Positions 25,867 through 36,300 of a stretch of 64,000 nucleotides of DNA are shown in pieces; positions within the stretch are counted from its first letter, which is position 1, and each line of letters begins with the position of its first letter. Origin of the DNA: Dactylosporangium aurantiacum (GTDB taxonomy: Bacteria; Actinomycetota; Actinomycetes; Mycobacteriales; Micromonosporaceae); contig NZ_JNYJ01000007.1 of NCBI RefSeq assembly GCF_000716715.1, forward strand, positions 186,001-250,000, read 5' to 3'. The translations under genes and the position numbers were made by a program. The notes below the pieces were generated by a model. That model did not search any database, was not told the origin of the DNA, and was given only the letters and a program-made list of their open reading frames with translations.

Positions 25867-28404
25867 GTGACGAGGCAATCCGACTCGCAGTTGGGCGTCG
25901 ACCTGGGCACCACCCACACGGTCGCGGCGCTGACCTCTGCCGACGGTCGCAGCCAGCCCCTGCTGTTCGACGCCAGCTTCCTGCTGCCGTCGTCGGTGTT
26001 CGCGGAGGTCGACGGGCACCTGCTCACCGGCAAGGACGCGGAACGCAGCGCACGCCTCGACCCGAGCCGCTTCGAGCCCAACCCGAAGCGCCGCGTCGAC
26101 GACGGCACGGTGCTGCTCGGCGCCCGCGAGTACCCGGTGTCGGACCTGCTCGCGGCCGTCCTGCGGCGCACCGCCGACGAGGCGTCGCGGGTGCTGGGCA
26201 TCATGCCGGTGCGCACGGTGCTGACCTACCCGGCGAACTGGGCGACCCATCGCCGATCCGTCCTGGCCGACGCCGCGGCCCGCGCCGGGATGCCCGCACC
26301 GATCCTGGTGCCGGAGCCGATCGCGGCCGCCGCCTACTTCACCACCGTCATGGGCCGGCAGATCCCGCCCGGCGGGGTCCTGGTGGTGTACGACTTCGGC
26401 GGCGGCACGTTCGACACGTCCGTCCTGCGGCGCCGCCCCGACGGCGGCTGGGACGTGCTGGCCAGCGACGGCCTGCCCGACGTCGGCGGCGTCGACCTGG
26501 ACGCCGCGCTGGTCGCGCAGCTCGGCCAGACCCTCGCGACGACCGACCCGCAGCGGTGGCGGCAGCTCACCGAGCCGGCCGACGACCTCTCGCGCCGGCG
26601 CAGCTTCCTGCTCCGCGAGGACGTGCGCACGGCCAAGGAGCAGCTGTCGCGCACCTCGTCGGCGGGCGTGCACGTGCCCCTGTTCGAGGTCGACCTGCAC
26701 GTCACGCGCGCGGAGTTCGAGCAGGTGTCGCGGCCGTACCTGCAGCGCACCGTCGACCTGACGGCCGGCACGCTGCAGCGCGCGGGCGTGCGCCCCGACC
26801 AGATCGCCGGGCTGTTCCTGGTCGGCGGCTCGAGCCGGATCCCGATGGTCAGCACGCTGCTGCACCAGCGCCTCGGCGTCGCACCCACCATCATCGAGCA
26901 GCCGGAGCTGGTGGTCGCGCTCGGCAGCGCGATCGCCGCGATGCCGGGCCGCCCCGCGCCGGCCGGCGCGCCGCAGACCGGGCCGCGCCCGCCCGGCATG
27001 GGCGCGCCGATGGGGGTGCCGCTGTCCGGTCAGCGCCCGCACGGCGCCCCCGTCTCCGGCCCGGCGGGTGCCGCGACCGGCCTCGGCGCGGCCGCCCCGG
27101 TCTCGGCGCCGGTGCCGGGCCCCATGTCACCGGCCGCGTCGCCGTCGTCGCCGCCCACCTGGATCGGCGGCCTCCCGCCGTCGTCCGGCGTCCCGGTGTC
27201 GGCCCCGCCCACCAGCGGCATGCCGCCCGGCGCGCCCCCGGTGAGCGGCGCCCCCGGCAGCGCCCCACCGGCCGGCGGGCCACCCGTCGCGCCCGTCGGC
27301 GCCCCGGCAGCGCCCGGCGGGTTCGGCGGCCCGGCGACGCCCGGCGGCCCGCCCGCGGGTTTCGGCGCCCCGCCGCCGTCCGCGCCGACGGCCCAGTTCG
27401 GCCAGGTCGGCGGCCCGGGAGCCGCGCCGCCGCGCCGGTCGAGCGGCCGGAAGACCGCGTTGGTGGTCGGCGCCGCCGTCCTGCTCGTGCTGCTGCTCGG
27501 CACCGGCGGGGTCCTCGGCCTGCGGGCCGTCAGCGACGACAAGGCGGCCGACAAGGCCACCACCGCCGCGACCGGCAACCGCGGCGGCACCGCCGCCGCC
27601 CCGGCCGGCACCAGGGACGCCAGGCCGGGCGCGAAGCAGCAGACCGTCGAGATCGACAAGTCGGTCTGGTACGGCCAGGTCAAGCTGACCTTCGCCAAGA
27701 TGGTCTACGACGCCGACGCCGACGAAGACCGGCTGGTCGCCGAGGTCCAGATGGAGAACCTCGGCGACGACACCGTGCAGTCCTACGGCGTGCGGATGGC
27801 GTTCCAGATCGGCGGGCAGGAGTACCCGGGCTCGTTCCAGGAGACGTCGCAGGTCTCCGGCGGCCAGAAGAGCAACTTCCACGTCTCCTTCGCCGTGTAC
27901 GACCCGCTGAAGGTCAGCATCGCCACCGGCACGCTGCTCATCGGCGAGGGCAAGGAGGCGCAGGCCAGGATCCCGCTCGGCGGCGGCGAGGTGGTCGCCT
28001 ACGAGCCGGTGAACGTGCTCAAGGACAAGAAGGTCACCATCCACGACCTGGAGGTCGCGTTCACGACCTGCGACGTGCGCGGCGGCTTCCTGGACTACAA
28101 CGGCCAGGCGCTCAAGGACAACCGGGTCCTCACCTGCAAGGTCGACATCCGCTACAACGGCAAGAGCAGCCAGTACGTGGGCTCCGAACACTTCCGGCTC
28201 GGCCTGCCGGACGGCACCGAGGTCGCCCCGAAGACCGCCCCGAACGAGGCGATGTCGTCGGGGTCGGAGAACCTGGCGTCGGCGCGCAACCTCGGGTTCC
28301 AGTTCAAGTACGTGCCGGGCACGTACAAGCTGCGCGTGGTCGACGTCGCGGGCGACGCCAGGAAACCGTCCGACGTGGCCGAGCTGGACGTGGTCGTCAA
28401 GTAG
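25867..28404 (+). CDS. Membrane-anchored Hsp70-like ATPase with exterior domain
   Basis: The protein is 845 residues. Residues about 9-370 are an actin/Hsp70-type ATPase: phosphate-1 loop DLGTTHT (12-18), phosphate-2 loop YDFGGGTFDTSVL and adenosine motif FLVGGSSRIPMV. The DnaK substrate-binding domain is absent. Instead there is a Pro/Gly/Ala-rich linker of about 165 residues, one transmembrane helix (about 535-557, LVVGAAVLLVLLLGTGGVL) and a 270-residue beta-rich domain that should lie outside. This suggests a signalling or secretion role using an ATP-driven switch across the membrane, not classical chaperoning. GTG at 25867 follows the sequence TACCGTGTCGGC without a strong ribosome site. 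It is co-directional with dps, 32 bp apart. Confidence 0.85.
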   Translation: MTRQSDSQLGVDLGTTHTVAALTSADGRSQPLLFDASFLLPSSVFAEVDGHLLTGKDAERSARLDPSRFEPNPKRRVDDGTVLLGAREYPVSDLLAAVLRRTADEASRVLGIMPVRTVLTYPANWATHRRSVLADAAARAGMPAPILVPEPIAAAAYFTTVMGRQIPPGGVLVVYDFGGGTFDTSVLRRRPDGGWDVLASDGLPDVGGVDLDAALVAQLGQTLATTDPQRWRQLTEPADDLSRRRSFLLREDVRTAKEQLSRTSSAGVHVPLFEVDLHVTRAEFEQVSRPYLQRTVDLTAGTLQRAGVRPDQIAGLFLVGGSSRIPMVSTLLHQRLGVAPTIIEQPELVVALGSAIAAMPGRPAPAGAPQTGPRPPGMGAPMGVPLSGQRPHGAPVSGPAGAATGLGAAAPVSAPVPGPMSPAASPSSPPTWIGGLPPSSGVPVSAPPTSGMPPGAPPVSGAPGSAPPAGGPPVAPVGAPAAPGGFGGPATPGGPPAGFGAPPPSAPTAQFGQVGGPGAAPPRRSSGRKTALVVGAAVLLVLLLGTGGVLGLRAVSDDKAADKATTAATGNRGGTAAAPAGTRDARPGAKQQTVEIDKSVWYGQVKLTFAKMVYDADADEDRLVAEVQMENLGDDTVQSYGVRMAFQIGGQEYPGSFQETSQVSGGQKSNFHVSFAVYDPLKVSIATGTLLIGEGKEAQARIPLGGGEVVAYEPVNVLKDKKVTIHDLEVAFTTCDVRGGFLDYNGQALKDNRVLTCKVDIRYNGKSSQYVGSEHFRLGLPDGTEVAPKTAPNEAMSSGSENLASARNLGFQFKYVPGTYKLRVVDVAGDARKPSDVAELDVVVK

Positions 28405-28422
28405 CGGCCGCCGGGCAGAGGG

Positions 28423-29160
28423 CTAGCGGGCGCCGCCGTTGACGTAGAGGGTCTGGCCGGAGACGTAGGAGGCCTCGTCGCTGGCCAGGAACGCGATGAC
28501 GGCGGCGACCTCCTCCGGCTGCCCGACCCGGCGCAGCGGCGTGCGCGCCGCCACCTCCTGCTGGTGGTCCTCCGGCGTGCTGCCGACCCGGGTCGCGGTC
28601 GCGGCGGTCATCGGCGTGGCGATGTACCCGGGCGCGACCGCGTTCACGGTGATCCCGTACGGCCCCAGCTCGATCGCCAGGGTCGCGGTGAGGCCCTGCA
28701 CGCCGGCCTTCGCCGCGGCGTAGTTGGCCTGGCCGCGGTTGCCGAGGGCGGAGCGGCTGCTGAGGTTCACGATGCGCCCCGAGCGGGCCGGCACCATGTG
28801 CCGCTGCGCGGCGTGGCAGCACAGGAACATGCTGGTGAGGTTGGTGGTGAGGACCGCGTTCCACTCCTCGAACGGCATCTTGAACAGCAGGTTGTCGCGG
28901 GTGATGCCGGCGTTGTTGACGAGCACGTCGAGCGAGCCGAGCTCCTCGGCGACGGCGTCGAAGGTGCGGTCGACGGCGCTCTGGTCGGTGACGTCGCACG
29001 AGTACGCGGTCCCGACGCCCTCGGGGATCCGGGAGGCGTCGAGGTCGAGCAGCGCGACGCGGGCGCCCTGCGCCGCGAGCAGGCGCGCGGTCGCCAGGCC
29101 GATGCCCTGCGCCGCGCCGGTGACGACGGCGGTCTTGCCGGCGAATCTGGACGATGTCAC
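28423..29160 (-). CDS. 3-oxoacyl-ACP reductase-like SDR (FabG family)
   Basis: This 245-residue short-chain dehydrogenase has the NADPH-binding TGAAQGIG (about 12-19), the NNAG motif, catalytic Ser in NLSSRSALGN, YxxxK in ANYAAAKAG and the C-terminal ASYVSGQTLYVNGGAR typical of FabG. It reduces 3-oxoacyl groups or works in reverse. A GTG at 29172 that overlaps the thiolase stop (GTGA) is an alternative start; GTG at 29160 was chosen because GGAAAGG lies upstream of it. It is the last gene of the operon running from 33282, and the thiolase just before it suggests that the two share beta-keto substrates. Confidence 0.9.
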   Translation of the reverse strand: MTSSRFAGKTAVVTGAAQGIGLATARLLAAQGARVALLDLDASRIPEGVGTAYSCDVTDQSAVDRTFDAVAEELGSLDVLVNNAGITRDNLLFKMPFEEWNAVLTTNLTSMFLCCHAAQRHMVPARSGRIVNLSSRSALGNRGQANYAAAKAGVQGLTATLAIELGPYGITVNAVAPGYIATPMTAATATRVGSTPEDHQQEVAARTPLRRVGQPEEVAAVIAFLASDEASYVSGQTLYVNGGAR

Positions 29161-29168
29161 GGTGCGGA

Positions 29169-30329
<1,161 letters not shown>

Positions 30330-30333
30330 GCCC

Positions 30334-30741
30334 TTAAACTAACACTGTTAGGCAGGCGGTAGTAGGCTCGGCTCCCTGGACGGCCCGCCACAGCCAGACC
30401 CCGGACGCGCGCCGCGACAGCAGCCCCGTCACCCGGTAGGGGAAGGACGTCACCGACCCGTCCGGGTGGTGCTCCTCGCCGTCGGCCTCGGCCAGGACGA
30501 ACGCCCCGCCGGGGACGGTGTGCACGGTCGCGGCGGTCGCCTGCCAGCTGTACGACTCCGGCCGGTCGAAGAGGCCCTCGAGCAGCTTCTGGACCTCGGC
30601 CCGGCCGGTCGCGGACTCACCCGCCTCGCTGCCCACGTACGTGATGTCGTCGTCGGGCACGAAGCACGCCAGTACCGTGGCGACATCCTGCGACAGGAAC
30701 GCCAGACCGAGCCGGTCCACCATCTCGATGGGATCGCTCAC
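30334..30741 (-). CDS. SnoaL/NTF2-like domain protein
   Basis: This 135-residue protein has the alpha/beta cone layout of the SnoaL/DUF4440 group: an N-terminal helix (DPIEMVDRLGLAFLSQDVA), ACFVPDDDITYVGSE, a GRAEVQKLLEGLF helix and a C-terminal strand set ending VWLWRAVQG. Members are polyketide cyclases, isomerases or small-molecule binders, and the reaction here is not readable. The GTG at 30741 overlaps the stop codon of the mini-ORF carried by the intercistronic element (GTGA), whose end supplies the ribosome site GGAGG. Confidence 0.8.
   Translation of the reverse strand: MSDPIEMVDRLGLAFLSQDVATVLACFVPDDDITYVGSEAGESATGRAEVQKLLEGLFDRPESYSWQATAATVHTVPGGAFVLAEADGEEHHPDGSVTSFPYRVTGLLSRRASGVWLWRAVQGAEPTTACLTVLV
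30339..30351. promoter_or_regulatory. 13-bp palindrome before thiolase, TetR-type operator candidate
   Basis: The sequence CTAACA-C-TGTTAG is a perfect inverted repeat. It overlaps the last codons of the SnoaL-like gene and lies 10 bp upstream of the thiolase ATG. Palindromes of the form TAACA-N-TGTTA are typical binding sites of actinobacterial TetR repressors of fatty-acid genes. No cognate regulator is adjacent. Confidence 0.45.
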
Positions 30742-30840
30742 GCCGTCACCTCCGCTGCGCTGCGGCGCCGGCCTGAGCTCCACCCTGAGCTGCTGATTCG
30801 CAGCCCTCCGCTGCGCTGCGGGCCGCTCATGCCGTCACCT
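30735..30840 (-). repeat. Intercistronic element, copy 2, with coupled 30-codon mini-ORF
   Basis: Between the MFS and SnoaL-like genes lies an insert of about 89 bp bounded by 17-bp direct repeats that differ at one base (30735-30751 and 30824-30840). It encodes a mini-ORF (30738-30830, minus strand) starting MSGPQRSGGL and ending AAEVTA. Its ATG overlaps the MFS stop (ATGA) and its stop overlaps the SnoaL GTG (GTGA). Two cores, GCGGCCCGCAGCGCAGCGGA and CGGCGCCGCAGCGCAGCGGA, are shared in order with the copies at 2052 and 57587. Confidence 0.7.
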
Positions 30841-32023
30841 GGACGCCGGCGCCGACGAGCGTGTTGTGCACGCCGATCGCGGAGGCGACCGGCGCGGCGA
30901 GGGCGTAGGACAGCGGGACCAGCGCGATCGAGATGAACCAGTCGACGCTGGAGACCCGGCCGAGCAGCTCCTCCGGCACGAGCCGCTGCTTCGCCGTCGC
31001 CCAGGCGATGGTGCCGGCCGCCTCCAGGCCGTTGACGAGGGCACATGCGACGGCCAGGTGCCAGGAGGCGGTCGCCAGGCCGTAGCCCGCCACGGCGAGC
31101 GTCGCCAGGGTCCAGGTGACGTAGATGAAGGGCATGAAGCGGCGCGGCACGCCGCGCTGGCCGACGACCAGGGCCGCCGCGATGGCGCCGATGCCGCCGC
31201 TGGCCAGGACCAGGCCGAGGTCGCCGGCGCTGCCGTGCAGCTCGTGCTTCACCACGAACGGCAGCAGGACCTCGGTGGGGCCGATGAACAGCAGGTAGGC
31301 GAAGGTCGCGGCGAGGAAGGTGCCCCACAGCCACACGTTGCGGCGGACGTAGCTCATGCCCTCCTTGAACTCCTCCCACACCGAGCCCGCCGCCTCGTCG
31401 TCCTGCTCGCGGACCACGGGCCGCATCAGCCACAGGCACGTCGCCGACACCGCGAACGTGGCCGCGTCCAGCGCGAACGCCAACCCGCTACCCCCGATCG
31501 CGATCAGGATGCCGCCGATCGAGGGCCCGGCCATCTGCAGCGCCGCCGGCCGCACGAACTGGTCCAGCGCGTTCGCCCGGACCAGGTCCTTCTCCGGCAC
31601 CAGCTGCGGCACGATCGAGTCGAACGCCGGGCCGAAGAAGCCCGAGGCGGCGCCGTAGACGGCCACGAGCGCCACGATGTGCCACACCTGGACCACGCCG
31701 GTCAGGCTGAGCACGGTCAGGACGGTGAGCACCGCGCCCCGCACCAGGTCGGTGCACAGCATGATCTTCCGCCGGTCGAACCGGTCGCTGATCACGCCGC
31801 CGAACAGCAGCGTGGCGACCTGGGGCAGCGACAGGGCGAACCCGACGACCGACATCGCCGCGGGCGCGCCGGACAGCGCGTACACCTGCCAGGCCAGCGC
31901 GACGAGCAGGATGCCGTCGCCGATCAGCGAGGTGCTCATCCCCGTCCACAGCAGGCGGAAGTCCCGCTGCCGGAGGGGGACGAGCAGACCCGGCAGCGGG
32001 CGCGCAGCGCGGTGCTTCGCCAT
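30827..32023 (-). CDS. MFS transporter, 12 TM
   Basis: This 398-residue major facilitator protein has twelve predicted helices. The loop-2 motif is GGVISDRFDRRKIML (about 66-80) and a central cytoplasmic loop is near 200. The pattern matches the MFS_3/enterobactin-exporter-like group that exports small hydrophobic molecules. Its ATG shares one base with the oxoamine synthase stop (TGATG), so it is translated with that gene. Its C-terminal codons Q-V-T-A-stop are duplicated as the end of the following mini-ORF. It most likely exports the product of the operon, but that is inferred. Confidence 0.9.
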   Translation of the reverse strand: MAKHRAARPLPGLLVPLRQRDFRLLWTGMSTSLIGDGILLVALAWQVYALSGAPAAMSVVGFALSLPQVATLLFGGVISDRFDRRKIMLCTDLVRGAVLTVLTVLSLTGVVQVWHIVALVAVYGAASGFFGPAFDSIVPQLVPEKDLVRANALDQFVRPAALQMAGPSIGGILIAIGGSGLAFALDAATFAVSATCLWLMRPVVREQDDEAAGSVWEEFKEGMSYVRRNVWLWGTFLAATFAYLLFIGPTEVLLPFVVKHELHGSAGDLGLVLASGGIGAIAAALVVGQRGVPRRFMPFIYVTWTLATLAVAGYGLATASWHLAVACALVNGLEAAGTIAWATAKQRLVPEELLGRVSSVDWFISIALVPLSYALAAPVASAIGVHNTLVGAGVQVTA

Positions 32024-33282
32024 CAGGCCGCGTCGCGCAGCTGCTGCCGGTCGGCCAGCTCCGACAGCACGGCGTTGAGCTGGTCGAGCTCCTCGTCGGT
32101 GTTGGCCGCGGTCACCTGCACGCGGAAGCCGACCTGGTCGCGGGGGACCAGCGGGTAGGCGGCCAGGGTGACGTAGATGCCCCGGTCCCACAGGAACTGC
32201 CCGACCTGCTGGATGTCCTGGCCCTCCGCGAGGGGCAGCTCGATGATCGGCGTGGTGCCGGTGTTCGGCGTGTACAGGCCGAGGGCGCGCACGTGGTCGA
32301 GCACCTTCATCGTCTTGCGGTACAGGTCGGCGCGGATCTCGTCGCCGCGCTTGTCGTTCACGTCCAGGCCGGCCATGACGGTGGCGAGCGACGCCGTCGG
32401 CGACGGGCCCGAGTACAGATACGGCGGGGCCGCCACCTTGAGGTGGTTCTTCAGCCACGTCGGCAGCGCCAGGAACGCCATCAGCGACGAGTACGACTTG
32501 GAGAAGCCGCCGACCAGCACGATGTTGTCGTAGGTCTCGCCGGCGTACCGGACGATCGCGTTGCCGCGGGAGCCGTAGGGCGACGTCTCGTCCGGGGTGC
32601 GCTCGCCGATGACGCCGAAGCCGTGCGCCTCGTCGACGTAGAGCAGCGCGTCGTTCTCGCGGCAGACCTGGGCGAAGCGGGCCAGGTCGGGGGCGAGGCC
32701 GGTCATCGAGTTGACGCCGTCCATGGCGACCAGGCGGGCGCCGCCCGCCGGCGCGGCCTTCAGCAGCTCCTCGAGGTGCTCCGGGTCGTTGGCGCGGAAC
32801 CGCACGACGGTCGCGCCGAGGCCCTTGGCGTACATGGCGCCGTCGTAGATCGTCTTGTGCGACTGCGAGTCCAGGAAGATCGTGCCCTGCCCGGCCAGGA
32901 TCGGGATCACCGACATGTGGATGTGGGTGATCGTCGGCAGCAGGAGGGTGTCGGGGGCGCCGAGCAGCTCGGTGAGGCGCTCCTCGATCTCGATGTACGG
33001 CTTCGGGTTGCCCAGCAGCCGCGACCAGCTGGGGTGGGTGCCCCAGGTGCGGATGTACGGGTCGACCGCGTCCATGATCTCCGGCTCGAGGTCGAAGCCG
33101 AGGTAGTTGCAGGAGGCGAAGTCCGACAGCCAGTGCCGGCCGACCCGGATACGCCGCCCGGCGATCTCCTCGATCGTCGCGTCGTACATCGGGCTGCTCG
33201 TGCGCAGCCGCTCCAGGTCGGCCCACCGTCCGTCACGGCGGACGTAGCTGGCCTTGGCGCTGTGCATCGGGCTGACGGTCAT
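32023..33282 (-). CDS. Alpha-oxoamine synthase family PLP enzyme
   Basis: The protein is 419 residues. Fold-type I PLP motifs of the BioF/KBL/serine-palmitoyltransferase family are clear: ASCNYLGFDLEPEIMDA (about 68-84), HPSWSRLLGNP, DSQSHKTIYDGAM, DEAHGFGVIGE and the Schiff-base lysine in GGFSKSYSS. The family condenses an acyl-CoA with an amino acid to an amino ketone. It differs from true BioF (longer N-terminus, atypical GGFSKSY), so a biotin role is not assumed. The ATG at 33282 follows AGGA. First gene of the five-gene operon with exporter, SnoaL-like protein, thiolase and ketoreductase. Confidence 0.85.
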   Translation of the reverse strand: MTVSPMHSAKASYVRRDGRWADLERLRTSSPMYDATIEEIAGRRIRVGRHWLSDFASCNYLGFDLEPEIMDAVDPYIRTWGTHPSWSRLLGNPKPYIEIEERLTELLGAPDTLLLPTITHIHMSVIPILAGQGTIFLDSQSHKTIYDGAMYAKGLGATVVRFRANDPEHLEELLKAAPAGGARLVAMDGVNSMTGLAPDLARFAQVCRENDALLYVDEAHGFGVIGERTPDETSPYGSRGNAIVRYAGETYDNIVLVGGFSKSYSSLMAFLALPTWLKNHLKVAAPPYLYSGPSPTASLATVMAGLDVNDKRGDEIRADLYRKTMKVLDHVRALGLYTPNTGTTPIIELPLAEGQDIQQVGQFLWDRGIYVTLAAYPLVPRDQVGFRVQVTAANTDEELDQLNAVLSELADRQQLRDAA

Positions 33283-33376
33283 TCCTGGTGCCTTTCGTCG
33301 AAGGGTGGTGCATTCCATTGCGATGGACGCGCGGAGCCGCGGCGGTTCCGTCCGGGTTGCGGTCCGGTTGGGTGAT

Positions 33377-36300
33377 TCAGGCCATCGCGGCGAAGGGCGC
33401 CGCTTTGGGGATCATGGCGAAGGCGTCCGGCTCGGACAGCGGCCGCGCGAAGAGGTAGCCCTGCCCGTACGGGCAGCCCATCTCGCGCAGCGCCGCGGCC
33501 TGTGCGGGCTCTTCGACGCCCTCGGCGACGACCGCGAGGTCGAGCGTCTGGGCGAGGGTGACGATGGCGGTGATGACCGCCCGCTGCTGCCTGGAGTCCA
33601 GCATGTCGTCGATGAAGGACTTGTCGATCTTGAGCACGTCGATCGGCATGTGCTGCAGGTACGACAGCGACGAGTAGCCGGTGCCGAAGTCGTCGATGGC
33701 GAGCCGGACCCCCATCGCGCGCAGCGCGTCGAAGTCGGCCCTGACCTGCTCGTCGTTGCGCAGCAGGAGACTCTCGGTGATCTCCAGCAGCAGCGTGCCG
33801 GGCTCCACGCCGGAGGCCCGCAGCAGCTGCCGGACCTCCTCGACGAAGCCGGGGGTGCGGAACTGCCGGACGGAGACGTTGACGCTGATGTAGCGCAGCG
33901 CGCCCGGCGCCGTGGAGCGCTGCCAGCGCCCGACGGTGTTCAGCGCCTGCTGCAGCACCATCCGCCCCATCGGCACGATGAGGCCGCTCTCCTCGGCCAC
34001 CTCGATGAAGTGGCCGGGCGCGATCATGCCCCTGGTCGGGTGGTTCCACCGTACGAGCGCCTCGAAGCCCAGCGGCGAGCCGGTCTCCAGGTCCACGATC
34101 GGCTGGTACTGCAGGACGAACTGCTGCTCCTTGACCGCCTGGTCGAGCGCGGCGCGCAGCTCCAGGCGCTCGAGCACCGCCGTGTGCAGGTCGGACTGGT
34201 AGCGCCGCCACTGGCCCTTGCCGGCGCCCTTCGCCACGTACAGCGCGAGGTCGGCCTGGCGCATGAGCTCCTCGGCGGAGCTCGCGTCGACGGTGGTGGA
34301 CAGCCCGATGCTGCAGATGCCGTTGACGTCCTGGCCGCCGATCTCGAACGGCTCGGCGAGCGCGAGGACGATCCGCTCGGCCGCCAGCTCCAGCTCCGTC
34401 ATCGACTCGGCCTCGATCAGCGCGGCGAACTCGTCGCCGCCGAGACGGGCGACCGTGTCGGTGCCGCTCAGCGCGGCGGTGATCCGCTCGCCGACCGCGA
34501 TCAGCAGCGCGTCGCCGACCGCGTGGCCGAGCGTGTCGTTGACGATCTTGAAGTCGTCGAGGTCGATGAACAGGACCCCGACCGGGCCGCGGGCCGGGTG
34601 GTTGTCCAGCTGCGCGTCGCGCTTGGCGCGGGCGACCGCCTGCTCCACCCGGTCCTGGAACAGCACCCGGTTGGCCAGGCCCGTCAGCGCGTCGTGGAAC
34701 GCCTGGCGGATCAGCTGCTCCTCCAGCTGCCGGCGCTCCGTCACGTCCCGCACGGTGAGCACCAGGCCGCCGACGGTCTGGTCGCCGCGCAGGTCCCGGC
34801 AGTCGACCTCGACCAGCAGCCCGCCGCCGTCGACGCGCTCGGCGCGCAGGTCCATCCGGTTGTGCGCGTGCAGCCCGCCGCGGACCTGGGTGAGCAGCTC
34901 GGCGAGGCGGGGCCGCTCGTCGGCGGCGACGAACTCCCACAGCTCGTAGCCGGCGAGCCGCTCGTCGCCGAACACGGTGCCGGCCGACGGGCTCGCGTAC
35001 TGGATGAGGTCGTGCTCGTCGACGATGAGGATCACGTCGGAGGTGTTGTGGATGAGGGTCCGGAAGTACGCCTCGCTGCTGCGCCGGTTGACCTCGGCGG
35101 TCAGCGTCATGCGCTCCAGGGCCATCGCCGCCTGCGACGCGAGCACCTCGAACGTGGGCTGCAGCGCCTGCAGGGCCTCCGTCGGCGCGCCGACGTAGAG
35201 CATGTCCCGCTCGACGCCCATCGGGTGGCGCAGCGCCGAGCTGTGCCCGCGCAGCAGCTCCCGCGCCTGCGGGTCGAGCCCGGACACCCGGACCAGCCCG
35301 GGGTCGTCGACCCGCTCGGCCCGCACCAGCACGACCGTGTGCGGCACGCCGGCCGGCAGCAGCCGGTCGACCGCGTGCCGCACGGCGGCGAGCGTCTCGC
35401 CGGCGTCGGCGGCCGACACCAGCGTGGTCGTGGCCTCCCGCAGCTCCCGCTCGCGGGCCGTCGACTGGCGGTGGTTGCCCATCACCCCGGCGAGGCGGGC
35501 GAGGACGAGGACGAACATGACGCCGGACATGACGGCGATGACGGCCGCGTCGCGCACCGTGCCGAGGCTCGCCTCGACCAGCAGCACGCCGGGCGCGATC
35601 AGCGACGCGCCGCCGAGCAGCGCGATGCGGCGGACCCCGACCTCGGCGGACTGCGCCCTGGCCGGCTCGGTGAGCTCCACCATCGACGGGTGCAGCGCCG
35701 CCGCGGCCCACGCCCCGTAGCAGAGCACCCAGCCGAGGTCGGTGGCGCCGCCGACCTGCCAGGCGCCGTTGAGCTGGATCAGGCCGTACGCGACGTCGGC
35801 GACGAGCAGGCCGGCGGTGCCGAGGCCGATGATCGTGATCGATCGGCTGCGGCGCCCGCCGCCGGTGATCAGCCGCGTGAACACCGCCAGGGTGAGCACG
35901 TCGCCGAGGGGGTACGCGATCGAGACCAGCTTCTGCACGAGCGTCAGCTCGGTGCTGCGCACGTACGGGTCGATCAGGAAGATCCACGCCAGCAGCGCCA
36001 GGCCGATGGTCAGCGTGGCGGCGTCCAGCAGGCTGTCGCGGCCGTTGCGGCCGGTCCGGGACCGGATGAAGCCGAGCAGGCCGCCCGCGACGAGGGGGTA
36101 CATCGTCAGGTACAGCACGTCGGAGACCGACGGGAACGGGTTGGTCATCCCGAACACGTCGGTGAGCAGGTTGTACAGGAAGTCGCCGGCGCCGAACGCG
36201 AACAGGCCCGCGGCCAGCAGCAGCCACGGCCAGCGCCGCCGGGGCCGGTGCACGAGCACGCCGACGAGGACCCCGGCCGTGCTGGACATGCCGATCGCGC

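Noticed and set aside
32023..33282. Calling the PLP enzyme BioF because bioA is in the window
   Set aside because: bioA is 11 kb away on its own, and the PLP enzyme differs in length and active-site context and sits in a different operon.
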